Assembly: GCA_963682175.1 (NCBI GenBank)
Contig: OY821792.1
Coordinates: forward strand, 72,001-136,000
Reading direction: 5' to 3'
Length of the DNA stretch: 64,000 nt
Source: Triglochin maritima
Lineage: Eukaryota; Streptophyta; Magnoliopsida; Alismatales; Juncaginaceae
Shown piece after piece: positions 46,213 to 57,217 of the stretch. Each line of letters begins with the position of its first letter. The stretch's first letter is position 1. The notes under the pieces were generated by a model. The model ran no database searches. It was not told the origin of the DNA and worked only from the letters and a program-made list of their open reading frames with translations. A program made the translations under genes and the position numbers.

Positions 46213-48783
46213 TTGAATTCAAAAATTGATTCAACCCGGTGCACTCAGATTTGGATTCGGGACTTGAGTAATCGACTCTCACGAGTTCATCAAGATTCCA
46301 GTCTGGAACTTAGCACCAATCCATCTGCTGCACCACCTCACCCGGATCCAATGGGTGAGAACGTAGTGGACCCGCCTGTTGCACAACCTATAACTCTGAC
46401 GGATCGATGCTATCCAGCGATGACTGCTCAGCCATCGTGCATCGTTATGCCTACCATACCGGGTCGCGACTTCGAACTTAAGGCACAATACATGAGTATG
46501 TTGCCTAAGTTCACCTCTAGGGAAGACCCATATCTCTTCCTTAGAGAATTTGAGGAAATCTGCTCTCTTATGCAATACCAGCATATTCCTGAGGAGGCAG
46601 TGCGTCTGAAATTCGTGCCTCTAGCACTGAAGGATGACGCTAAGAAATGGCTATATAGTCTAGCCGAAAGATCTATTAGGAGTTGGGCTGAGTTTGTTCA
46701 AGTTTTACTGAAAAAATATTTTCCCAACCATAAGACTATGAGGATTAGGAATGAAATTGTTGCATTCGTTCAGTCTGAGAGAGAGCCGTTCTATTCCTAT
46801 CTAGAAAGATTCAAAAGTGTTCTGACCCAATGCCCTCATCATGGAATTCCGAGATGACAATTATGTCAAATTATTTATGAGGGATTGACACCCACATCTA
46901 GGGTTATGGTAGAATCCGTAAGCCAAGGGAACTTTATGTCGAAAAATGAAAATGATGCCTGGACTTTCCTTGAGGAATTAGCTGAAAACAGTATGCAATG
47001 GGACAATGCTAGAACACCGCTTAACCCGAGTATTGGATCTAGAATAGCAAGTCAACCCAAACCAGGTGTCTTAGCTGTAGATGCCAACATAGTGGCTGAA
47101 GCAAAACTAGCTACCCTTATGCGTAGAATGGAAAGTTTAGAGCTACAAACCCAAAACCGAGTGAATCAAGCCTCGACTATCCCGTGCTCTAGATGTGGTC
47201 AGACTGGTCATGTAATGGAGGATTGTGCGGAATGGGACCAAGTTAATGCCATGAATAACCATGCTAGAAATGACCCATACACATCAACCTATAACTCGGG
47301 TTGGCGTAATAATTCCAATTTCTCATCAAACCAACAGGGTCAACCTCCTAGACAACAACCAAACCCGTATAACCAAAATAATACATCATCTGGGTTTAGT
47401 AACAATAACGATCATGAGGTTAGGTTGACAAGCTTGGAAAATTTGATGAAAACCTTTATACAAACAACCAACCAGACCTTCCAAAGGCTAGAGACACAAG
47501 TCAGCCAACTAGCACAAATAGTAGGTGAAAGAGAAAAGGGTCGGTTTCCAAGTCAACCTGAGGTGAACCCTAGATCTAATAACTCATATCAATCCTATCA
47601 ACCACCTTCAGGAAATAACAACCCTAGACCGGTTCAAATGGTTAATGAGGAAGGACCGTTCCAACAAATAAATGTTGTAGTATCATTACGGTCCGGAAGA
47701 CAAATTGACAATAATGTGGTAAATCCTAGAACGTCCAATCAATCTAGCCATCAAGCACCCACATATGACCTGACCATTGAACCTGGCGTCCAATCTGAAA
47801 CGCCCAACCCACCTACTCAACATGAACCCATAACTCAACCTGAACCTGAGCGAGTCTATGTTCCTAAAGCTCCATTCCCTAATAGACTCAAAAAGAACTC
47901 AAGTGCACAAATAGAGAAAATCTTGGAAGTATTTAAGCAAGTTAAGGTGAACATTCCACTCTTAGACATGATTCAACAAATACCTGCTTATGCTAAATTC
48001 TTAAAAGATTTGTGCACTAAAAAGAGAAAAACGAACGTACCAAAGAAGACATTCTTAACTGCAAACATAAGTTCTATTTTGTCCAACACATCTCCTATAA
48101 AATATAAGGATCCTGGATGTCCCACAATTTCATGTGCAATAGGAGATACTTTTATCAACAAAGCCCTTCTAGACCTTGGTGCTAGTGTTAACCTACTCCC
48201 GTACTCTGTCTATGAGCAAATGAACCTTGGTCCACTAAAACCCTCTAAGACAACCCTTCAATTTGTTGATTGTTCTATTAAGAAACCAAGAGGTATAGTA
48301 GAGGATGTTTTGATCAAGGTTGGTGACTTCATTTACCCAGTGGATTTTGTCGTACTAGATACCGCACCTGTTGTAAATCCTAACCGACAAATCCCTGTAA
48401 TTCTAGGAAGACCCTTTTTAGCCACTTCAGAAGCATTGATAAACTGTCGAAATGGGCTCATGCAATTATCTTTTGGGAACTTAAAAGCTGAATTTAATAT
48501 CTTTCATATTGATAGTGAGCCAGAAATAATATGCAATCAAAGTGACGTTGTGATGAAATCACGTATCTATAAGATTTCTGAATCATCACAAAATCAAAAA
48601 GGAAGTAAGAAAAAGGGGAAGAATTCATCTACACACCCACCATCACTCGAGCAAATAAGAGAACCTATTTATGTGAGGGGTGTGGAACCTGTGACTCAGG
48701 ACTCTCATTGCAACATGGGGAACAATTCAACTGGATACATGCACCAATATGGTGTCATTCAATCCAGTTCTGACTATGGTTGA
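46213..48783 (+). pseudogene. Element 2 gag-protease polyprotein with one internal stop
   Basis: The gag core is visible in the first frame: SREDPYLFLREFEEICSLMQ, LKFVPLALKDDAKKWLYSLA, VLLKKYFPNHKTM, ERFKSVLTQCPHHG. It is interrupted by TGA at 46855-46857 and resumes in the same frame (QLCQIIYEGL), so a single substitution could explain the break. Then come a zinc knuckle (CSRCGQTGHVMEDC), a long Gln/Asn-rich stretch and a retropepsin-like protease: ALLDLGASVNLLPYSVY (active site), IPVILGRPFLAT and INCRNGLMQLSFGN. The frame ends at 48783 without RT. Gag forms the particle and protease processes it; enzymes would have to come from an autonomous relative. Confidence 0.9.
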
Positions 48784-49870
48784 CTTTGAGCAAATTTCAT
48801 CCTTCCACCGCATTTCACCAAGGTAATAAGTGCATTTGCTTTATATTTGCATACATTGAGGACAATGCATGATTTAGGTGTGGGGGGATGTTTATGTATA
48901 TATTTATCTATATAGCTGTCTTTTATTTCAAAAAAAATATACCTTAAAAAAATCAATGTTTCATGACATAGCTTAAGATTGAACTGCCAAAACCCGTGTA
49001 CAAATTGCATTGATTTTTTGTTCCTTATTATATAGTTCTGCTTGTAGAAATTATGACATAAATCGAAGTTCCAAAGAAATAACATTACCCTTTAAGACAT
49101 GTATGCACTTAAATTCGATGAATCAAATCTTTGAAGTGGTTGATAAAAAGCAGAGGTTGAGGAAAATATACCGGGAAGTGTGGACTTCTAATAGCAATTA
49201 AGCCTTGAGGAAAATAAAATAAAGGAATAAAGTGAGGAAACACATTTTGCAAAATGACTACAAAAGCCCAAGCCTTTGAGTCACTGGTCCGTAGGGGTAT
49301 CTTGAAACCCGGTAACTTGAGTCTACCAGCTCGGGATTATCGACCAAACTCGCTACACGAATGCAAAAAGGGTAAAAGTGTCAAAAAGCAAATGTGTTGA
49401 ATCACGGAAGAAGAAAAAAATACTCAAGGCCCAAAGCTAAAAGAATGATCCATGCCATGGTTGATCCGAATGATACTTCACCACCAGAGGAGGCGTGCAA
49501 AATAATTTAAGTAATATCATGTGTAGAAGGGTTAGTGGTGTGAATGTTGGAGGAACAAAGACCAAGTCATATTTTTAATGAGTTAGATTCATATAATGAG
49601 CATACAAGAATTCGAAGTGAGATGTATAAGGTTGAGGTAGGGATATTGAGAGCTATTAATGGAATGTTGAATTAAGACTTTGTGGGTGTGCCAACTGAAA
49701 ACCCTCACGAGACAAAACTCGTCCTCCTTGGCAACAAGGAGGTTTAAAGGCTTGTTGCACATGCTAAGTGCAACCGTGATTCCTACGAAAATGAGTTAGG
49801 ATTTCCCTGTTTTTATTTTTCTTATTTTCTGTTTTGCTAGGGACTAGCAAAATCTAGGTGTGGGGGTATT
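48784..49870 (+). other. 3' noncoding region and polypurine tract of element 2
   Basis: Contains ATTGAGGACAATGCATGATT followed by TAGGTGTGGGGGG near 48855-48890 (internal PPT-like block). A segment near 49690-49800 matches the 3' region of element 1. The terminal polypurine tract CTAGGTGTGGGGGTATT (49854-49870) abuts the LTR. Confidence 0.75.
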
Positions 49871-51092
49871 TGATGCATTGCATACATTGCATCATATGTC
49901 TTTCATTTAGATTACTTTTATATCAATAAATGCTACTAAGGTATGTGTTTAGTCTTATTTACAGAATATAGGGACCTGAATGCAAATTACCCACATTCCG
50001 AGCATAAACGCGTGCAAAAGACTCATTTCTATCATAAAGACCAAGTTCAAGCTTATCGGGTTTTAAATGGAAATGTATCCAAGCATAAAAGCATTCAAGA
50101 CCTAATCACAAAAAGAACAAGGACTTGAGCACAAAAGTAGCCGGGGACTTAATTGCAAAAAGTCAAGGACCTAATTGCAAATCACGAGTAGCTTTTATTA
50201 TTATGGAGAAAATCTAAAGAAAAATCAATGTGAATCTCCATATATATAAAGGAATTAATCCGGAGCTCAAAAGAATGGAAAGAATCAATCCAGACGCGCA
50301 AAAGAGGATCAAATCATACCATAAACACACAGGAAAAATCTGAATCGAATCCGAGCCAAAAAGGTGGCGATTCCGCCGCACCTCATGTACAAATTGCGGC
50401 GATTTAGCCGCACAAAAGTCGATCCGTGTGCTCAAATTTTTACCAATGTTGTATTGACGCGTGTACGTTCCATTTATATATTGAGATCCCTTGTATCGGC
50501 TATAAATAGCCCCGAGAACGATGGTAGAAGGGTCCTTGGCCTTAGACCTAGTTTTTAGTTGTTATTTGTACTTGTCTTTATTTTAGTAATAAAATTCTGT
50601 CTTTTATTTCTTGTTTTTACTTTTCTTTTGTAATGCCTCTAGGATCCCTTCTTCCTCCCTCCATGAGTTTCTAACTCTTTCCAAAGGGTGGAGGTGACGG
50701 ATTTAGGGTGAAGAGAAGATGAATGAATGTTATTATTTTAATTTCGTGTTAGTATATTTTGATTACTTGAGTTTATGTTAAATCATTTATCATGTAATGC
50801 TTTATAACTAATATGATTTATTATAAGTTTCTGAATTCTCTAATCTAAACCCTAAATCTAAACCTCCACCCAACGGAATTCACTTCTTTGTTCTTGTTTT
50901 AGTTTTAATTGTTCTTGTTTCTTTCTTTAGATACATAAATCAAAAATCTCAAAACCAACTTATTTTTTCTCTCCTTCTTTCCCCCAATCGAAATCACACT
51001 AATAACAAAATCTCTCCCTCCTTGTGTTCGACCCGTATTTGCCACGTCTCCATTGACGCCGTGCACTTGTGGTATAAATTTAATTCTCATCA
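49871..51092 (+). repeat. 3' LTR of element 2
   Basis: 1222 bp, same length as the 5' LTR and nearly identical (about 12 visible differences). It is followed directly by the target duplication CTTAC and the resumption of element 1. Confidence 0.97.
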
Positions 51093-51663
51093 CTTACCAA
51101 GAGTGAAGATGTTGAAATCCGCCATGAGGTTTCCAAAAGACAACCTCATCAAGCCATTGCGACAATTGATCAAAGCATTATATGTCGCGAGAAATGGCCT
51201 CCCAAGGATCACAGGAATTTGTCCTTGTGGGTTGGACACGGGTTCAGTATCCAAGATGATGAAATCAACTGGAAATACGAACTCACCCACTTTGATAAGG
51301 ACGTCCTCCACACTCCCTCGTGGAATTTTGACATATCTATCAACCAACTGGAGGGTTGTCCTCGTTGGTTTAAGATCGCCTATTCCAAGGTTGACATAGA
51401 CTGAGTAAGGCAGGAGATTCACAGATGCCCCCAAAATCCAATAAATCTTGGGAGATTGTCACATTTCCAATCATGCAAGAGACAGTTGGACAACCTGGGT
51501 CCTTGTATTTGACTTGCATGGGCTGTGTCAATATGGAGCTCACATTGGCGGCCAAAAAGGCCTTTTTGGGCACATTTGTTTTTCTCTTGGTGGTGCAAAG
51601 GTCCTTGAGGAACTTGGCAAACGGTGGCATTTGTTGAACAACGTCCAACAACGGGATGTTCAC
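51093..51663 (-). pseudogene. Element 1 aspartic protease
   Basis: Two overlapping frames: VNIPLLDVVQQMPPFAKFLK...LLDFG and MGASVNLLPYSVY...IPVILGRPFLATYNALINCR. They are joined by a one-base shift in a G run at about 51430, right at the active-site DFGAS motif. The upstream side is shifted against gag near 51700. Element 2 sits immediately downstream. Confidence 0.88.
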
Positions 51664-51665
51664 CT

Positions 51666-53466
51666 TTACTTGCCTAAGTACCTCAACGATCTTATCCCAA
51701 TGCTCATCTCGTTTTTAGTCAACCGATGAGGGAATGGTGCCTTGGGTACATAAGAATCACGAGGAGGAGTCTCAGAATTAGGTTCCTTGACAGGCTCAAG
51801 ACTCTCCTCGGAAGTCTCGCCAACAGGGTTGGCTTCCGGCATTTTCACATTGTTGTCAACGACCCTTCCCGATCTCAAGGTGTGAACAACATTGGCATGT
51901 TGGGAAGGGTCACTTTCAACATTGTGTACATTTTGCCTGGTATGAGCAGGCTGACCCCTGGGATTAACCACAGGTTGACTCGGTAACTGACCCTTCTCAC
52001 GTTCATGGAGCTGATGAGCCAACTGGCTAACTTGCATTTCCAATGCTTTGACCGAATTATTGATGGCCGCAAACATGGATTGAGTGCTCTGCATGAACGT
52101 TTGAAGGGTTTGTTCAAGGGTAGAGTCCTTAGGGTCAACCCGCTGGGGTGGTGGAGTCTGGTTAGAATAACCCGACGAAGAGGCCTGACCAGGTTGGTAA
52201 TTATTGTGCTGAGACCTTTGATGTGGGGGTTGGTAGGTTGTTGATGGGTGTGGAGGTTGATAAGGTGGAGGTTGAGGTTGAGCGTGCGAGCTCTGACCGT
52301 GGCCTCCACTAGACCCCCAAGAGAAGTTAGGATGGTTACGCCATCCCGGGTTGTAGGAGTGACTGTACGGGTCGTTACGGGGCCTCTGTTGATACATTGC
52401 ATTTGCATGCTCAGTATCCCTTGGAGCGTAAGCGCATTCCAAGTCATCATGGCCCGTAAGTCCACACCTACCACACTCGGGAGTAGTGACCTGAGCTACA
52501 GGAGCTCGGTCCAACTCTAAACTCTCAATCCTACGCATGAGAGCAGCCATTTTCGCCTCAGACGCGATTGATGAGTCAACTTGATAAGATCCAGCTCGAC
52601 CAGAAGACCTGGCGGCTGGTGGCTCTCTCATGGTATCCCACTCGAAGGTACGTTCAGACATGGACTCAAAAGTATCACATGCCTCCTCGATGGGTTTCAT
52701 TTGGATGTCACCCTGACACATCGACTCCAACAATGTGCGGGTGTTGTAGTTGATGCCATCATAAACAATTTGGCACAACTTCCATAACTCAAATCCATGA
52801 TGAGGGCACTGCTGGAGAAGGTCCTTGAACCTCTCAAAGAAACCATGAAACAATTCGGTCTCGGTCTGATACATTTGATGTATCTGGTGCCGTATCTGTT
52901 GAGTTTTCCTTTGAGGGAAAAATCTCTTCAGAAAGACGGTCACAAAGTCATCCCATGACCGAATCGAGCTCGCCGGGAGGCTATACATCCATTTCTTCGC
53001 ATTATCCTTCAATGCGAAAGAAATTATCCTCAACCGGACTGAATCCTCGTCAAGCTGTTGAAGCTTGAACATGGAGCATACTTCCTCGAATTCGCGTATA
53101 AAGATATACGGATCCTCCTTATTGGCAGTAAAGGTTGGAAGCATGCTCACATATTGAGGTTTCAGCTCATAGTTGTTCCCGCGAGCAGGGGGAACAACTA
53201 TGCAAGAAGGTTGCGCGGCCCGAACAGGATGGGTCCGCTCCCACAAAGTCATCGGTCTATCATGTCGAGTTAAAGGTGGTGGTGCACCAAGAACTCGATC
53301 CTGACCGAATCTCCCTTCCTCTCGAGTCAGAGGAGGAGGAGAAGGAGGTCTACGTGGTGGCGGAAGCGGACCGAGGTATTCCATGTATGGAACCCGGTCT
53401 CCCTCGCCTCCACGAGATGACTCGGCTTCATGCTCCAAAGGAGCACGAGGCGGAGATGGTCGATCA
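51666..53466 (-). pseudogene. Element 1 gag
   Basis: Open for nearly 600 codons from the copia junction (53466) to a stop at 51666. It has a Pro-rich N-terminus (YLGPLPPPRRPPSPPPL), the retrotransposon gag core (EDPYIFIREFEEVCSMFKLQ, LKDNAKKWMYSLPASSIRSW, FLKRFFPQRKTQQ, ERFKDLLQQCPHHG, LCQIVYDGINYNTR), a zinc knuckle (CGRCGLTGHDDLEC), and a Gln/Pro/His-rich tail (QPQPPPYQPPHPSTTYQPPH). The true start lies upstream and is cut off. It is nearly identical to gag at 59865-60607. A frameshift near 51700 separates it from the protease. Confidence 0.92.
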
Positions 53467-54161
53467 TGATATTAAGAATATATACAAAGTAGAAATGTGT
53501 CATCTTTGTATTATATTCATTTCTTGATCTCTCTAAGCTAATTATAACTATGTAACTTAACTCAGGTTACATTGTGCACATTATAATTTTGCTTTATCAA
53601 GGGGGCCACTAATATCATCACTCAATTAAGAGGGGCAATGATAATCGTTTGACTAGCTATCTTTTCCACCACAAGTCATGCTCAACCAACTATTGCCTTT
53701 ATCACTACACTCATTGATAGCTTTTGACAATAATCAAATTAAGCATTTCTTGAGTGAAAAGATATAAGTCTCATATCTTAGGATCCAAGACACAGTAAAA
53801 ACATTAATGACACGGAACACAATTCCATAATGTTTTACTTGTTAGGTCTATTCCATATATAAAAGTAATCTTTTCCTCTTTTATATACTCGTGTCGTCAA
53901 TTATTTGTAGAGCTACAACAATCGATGACCAACATGACAATCTTATCTTGGTAATTAATGTTCCATGTTAATTACCATGATTGTGAATAACTTTTGATTT
54001 ATGTAAACCATTATCTTTTAGAGCTCTACGGTTAAGGACCAAACGCCTCTTCCTTAACACTTCCAAAAGACGAATATCATAATCAAGGAACAAAATGCTT
54101 GCACATTCAATTCATAATAATTGATGTATAAAAGTAAAACTTTTAGAACACATTCCTTTCA
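53467..54161 (-). repeat. 3' LTR of the copia element
   Basis: 695 bp, plus-strand TGATATTAAG...TTCCTTTCA, i.e. TG...CA ends. The adjacent polypurine tract on the internal side reads TCTCCCAC on the plus strand (54163-54170). Confidence 0.8.
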
Positions 54162-54738
54162 ATCTCCCACTTGTTATCAAAGTTTTGTCTCACATACATT
54201 CTCAATGTATAAAACAATAATAACTAGGGTAACCCTCTCTAATCACTCATCAAGCCAATCCACATGGTTCCTCAGACCCATGGACTCGAAATGCATTTCG
54301 CCATTGACATGGGATAAGAGTTTGGTGAATAGATCAGTTGTGTTGCTGTTTGTGTCCACCTATAGTAAATTTATTTTGCCTTCGTCGGTGGTTGAGTTGG
54401 CCGTAGTGATTTGCTCCAACTACGCTAACTCATGCCTCCACCTTCGAGAATAATGACATATCATTATTGCGACCTCCTATCATCAGGATCACTCATGAAA
54501 CTCACATCCTAATAGCTCTCGGCTATTAATTCCCTTTGTCCTCCATAAACAAGAAACTTATCTTTGGTCCGGTTAAGGTACCTCAGAATATTCTTGAACG
54601 CAGTCCAATGCTCAAGACCTGCGTTGGATTGGTGACAACTTGTCACGCTTAGAGCATACGAGACATCAGATCTTGTGCAAGACACGCGTACATGATTGAT
54701 CCTATTGCCGAAGGATAAGGGATATCTTTCATGTACTC

Positions 54739-55284
54739 CTAGTTTTTACGTGATTCAGCACGTTGAGACTTCGTGAATTTCACACCCATATTCATTGGCA
54801 CACTGCTCTTTTTGGAGTTGTTCATGCTGAACATTTCCAAGACCTTGTCAATGTACGTATGTTGACTTAGGCTAATGAGTCTACGGGATCTATCTCTATA
54901 TATCTTGATTCCCAAGATGTATTGAGCCTCACCCATATCTTTCATCGAAAATGCAGATTTCAATGAACTTCTTGTTTGCTCAAGCAAAGGTATATGATTT
55001 CCCATGAGGAGTATGTCATCGACATACAAGATCAAGAACACTATGTGGCTCCCACTAACCGTCTTGTATATACAAGGCTCTTCCTTACTTTGGACGAATT
55101 GAATCTTTTTGACTTCTTCGTCAAAGCGTTTGTTCCAACTCCTTGATGCTTGCTTCAATCCGTAAATGGATCTTTGAAGTTTGCATACTTTCTCTCTATT
55201 CTTTGGATCTTCAAAACCTTGAGGTTGTACCATGTACACATCCTCCTCCAGGTTCCCATTAAGGAACACCATTTTGACATCCAT
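54739..55284 (-). pseudogene. Copia reverse transcriptase fragment
   Basis: Copia RT motifs: MDVKMVFLNGNLEEDVYMVQ, SIYGLKQASRSWNKRFDEE and the catalytic LYVDDILLMGN, then ILGIKIYRDRS. A stop occurs at 54739 and RNase H beyond it is degraded (54200-54730). The frame start at 55284 follows a break from the linker. Confidence 0.93.
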
Positions 55285-55430
55285 TTGTCATATCTCATAA
55301 TCATGAAATGTGGCAATAGCGATCATAATCCGAATAGACTTGAACATGACAACCGGTCAAAAAGTTTCATCATAGTCAATTCCTTGAACTTGAGTGAAAC
55401 CTTTCGATACAAGCCTCACTTTGTAGGTTG

Positions 55431-56006
55431 TCAAGTTCCCATCCATGTCCATCTTCCTCTTGAAAACCCATTTATTTTGAATGACCTTTTCCCTTGAGGA
55501 AGGTCAACCAAGTTCCATACTTGATTATCATACATGGATTCTATTTCAGATTCCATGGCCTTTAACCATAGTTTGGAGTCATTTCTTTCCATTGCTTCTT
55601 GAAAGGTCGAGAGATCATCGATATCTAGTACCATGATCTCATGAAGTCCCAAATACATATCGGGTTTCTTCATTTCCCTCGTTGACCTTCTAAGTTCTTT
55701 TGGTTCTACGTGTACTTCTCGAACTTCTTCCACAATTTCTTGTGGAATTGGTTCGTGTTCGATTCTTGAACGTACACTATGTGGGGAAGATTGAGTTTCT
55801 CTCACAATTTCTTGCGAGGGTCTCTCACTCACGCTCCCACTAACCAAAGGAACCTCGGTTGGGCCTTCATGATTTTGAATATAATCATTCATATCATGAT
55901 CTTGTAGAGTATCTTGAGTCTCCTCAAGCACAAGTCTACTCCCACTACTTTTTATTCTTTCCAGAAATTCCTTTTCTAGAAATACGGAATCCCTCTCTAC
56001 AATCAC
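55431..56006 (-). pseudogene. Copia integrase-RT linker and RT start
   Basis: A Glu-rich variable linker (VEEVREVHVEPKELRRSTRE) is followed by the start of RT (MERNDSKLWLKAMESEIESM, NQVWNLVDLPQGKRSFKIN). It is broken at both sides by frameshifts or stops. Confidence 0.85.
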
Positions 56007-56036
56007 TCGATTAGAGGTTATATGCCAAAAGTAGTA

Positions 56037-57110
56037 TCATTTTGTCTCACGAGGATAACCTATAAAGAAGCACTTATCCGTTTTTGGTTGAAGTTTGGTC
56101 GACATCAATCTCTTGACGTTGGTCTCACAACCCCAAATCTTGAGAAAATTGAGCTTAGGTGTTTTACCACTCCATAGCTCATAAGGCGTTTTCTCTACGG
56201 ATTTGGATGGAACATTATTTAGTGTGTAAGCCGCAACTTTTAGTGCATAACTCCAAAAGTAAAGTGGCAATTCAGCTTGACTCATCATTGATCGAACCAT
56301 GTCGAGTAATGTCCTATTCCTCCTTTCGGATACCCCATTCCACTGAGGTGTACCGGGAGGGGTGAGCTGTGGTACAATACCACACTCCTTTAGGAATGAG
56401 TCAAATTCGGTACTTAAGTACTCACCTCCACGATCTGTTCGTAGAGACTTGATTTTCTTGTTGAGTTGGTTCTCTACTTCATTCTTGAATTCCTTGAACT
56501 TGTCAAAGGATTCACTTTTGTTTCTCATTAGATAAATATAGCCATAACGACTATAGTCATCCGTGAACGTAATGAAGTACCTGAAACCGTCTCTTGCACT
56601 AGTACTCATCGGACCACATACATCGGAATGTATCAAATCCAACAAGGCATTCGCTCTCGGTCCTTCCTTCTTGAAAGGCCTCTTGGTCATTTTGCCCATT
56701 AGGCAAGGTTCGCACGTCTCCAATGATTTAAAATCAAGTTGACCAAGAAGGTTAGCTTCTTGCAAATTCTTGATGCGTTTTTCATTTATGTGACCAAGAC
56801 GATAGTACCACAAGAGTGTATCATTCACGTTAGTAGTTTTAAGTCTTTTGTTAGTGATGTTTAAGATTTGTTTATTATTCAATTCAAGCAAATAGAGATC
56901 ATTCATCACGAATGCATTTACATAGAAAATACCATTCTTCGATATAGACAAACAAGAATTTGAAATATTTATAATAAAATTATCCATATCCAAACATGAT
57001 ACATAAATAATGTTCTTGCTAATCAAAGGCACATAATAAACATTCTTTAAACATAAATTTAAACCACTAGATAATTGAAGCTCCACAGAACCTTGTGCAA
57101 TCGTAGCAAC
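56037..57110 (-). pseudogene. Copia GAG-pre-integrase and integrase
   Basis: GAG-pre-integrase zinc part (LLWYYRLGHINEKRIKNLQE, CEPCLMGKMTKRPF), then integrase core: Asp in LDLIHSDVCGPM, Asp in SLRTDRGGEYLS, Glu in GTPQWNGVSERRNRTLLD, and the C-terminal PYELWSGKTPKLNFLKIWGC. It is open for about 350 codons and joins at its N-terminal side the truncated end near 57128. An in-frame stop near 56037 separates it from the linker. Confidence 0.93.
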
Positions 57111-57200
57111 GCTTGCACCGTTTCCTACGAAAGTGAGTTAGGATTTCTTGTTTCTCGTTTGCTTTTCTCTTTCTTTGTTTTGCTCAGGGCTAGCAAAAAC

Positions 57201-57217
57201 TTAGGTGTGGGGGTATT
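57201..57217 (+). promoter_or_regulatory. Polypurine tract of element 4
   Basis: TTAGGTGTGGGGGTATT directly precedes the LTR, matching the tracts of elements 1 and 2. Confidence 0.85.

Larger units (their letters stand above)
43669..51092 (+). mobile_element. Non-autonomous LTR retrotransposon with gag and protease only (element 2)
   Basis: Two 1222-bp LTRs (43669-44890 and 49871-51092) with TGATG...CATCA ends and a perfect 5-bp target duplication CTTAC (43664-43668 and 51093-51097). The primer-binding site follows the 5' LTR and the polypurine tract precedes the 3' LTR. The interior encodes gag and aspartic protease (46213-48783) but nothing resembling RT, RNase H or integrase. The remaining 1.1 kb to the 3' LTR is noncoding. 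The LTRs differ at only about a dozen positions by eye, so insertion is recent and later than element 1. It shares primer site, polypurine tract and 3' noncoding sequence with Athila-like element 1, but has different LTRs. Confidence 0.95.
37462..53466 (-). mobile_element. Athila-like Ty3/gypsy retrotransposon (element 1), 5' end lost
   Basis: Minus-strand order is gag (53438-51666), protease (51663-51090), reverse transcriptase, RNase H and integrase (43255-40533), 3' noncoding region, polypurine tract and 3' LTR (38976-37462). Between protease and reverse transcriptase it is split by element 2 (43669-51092). Upstream of gag it ends at 53466, where a Ty1/copia LTR begins, so its own 5' LTR and primer site are missing. 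Gag-pol order with integrase last, an FMDD reverse transcriptase, the DFGAS protease and the 3' noncoding motif point to the Athila/Tat branch. Several stops and frameshifts make it inactive. Confidence 0.88.
53467..57128 (-). mobile_element. Truncated Ty1/copia retrotransposon (element 3)
   Basis: Minus-strand order is integrase (57086-56037), linker (56006-55431), RT (55284-54739), degenerate RNase H, polypurine tract GTGGGAGAT (about 54170-54162) and 3' LTR (54161-53467). Integrase before RT defines Ty1/copia. The left boundary is clean: LTR end TTAATATCA joins gag of element 1 at TGATCGACC, so it inserted into that gag. The right side is truncated inside the gag/protease linker at 57121-57128, where a 7-bp microhomology TTCCTAC joins it to an Athila 3' region. 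Its 5' LTR and gag are absent. Confidence 0.9.

Noticed and set aside
53135..53527. Antisense open frame opposite gag, also present at 59863-60270
   Set aside because: It is conserved only because gag is nearly identical in the two copies; no start context or domain of its own.
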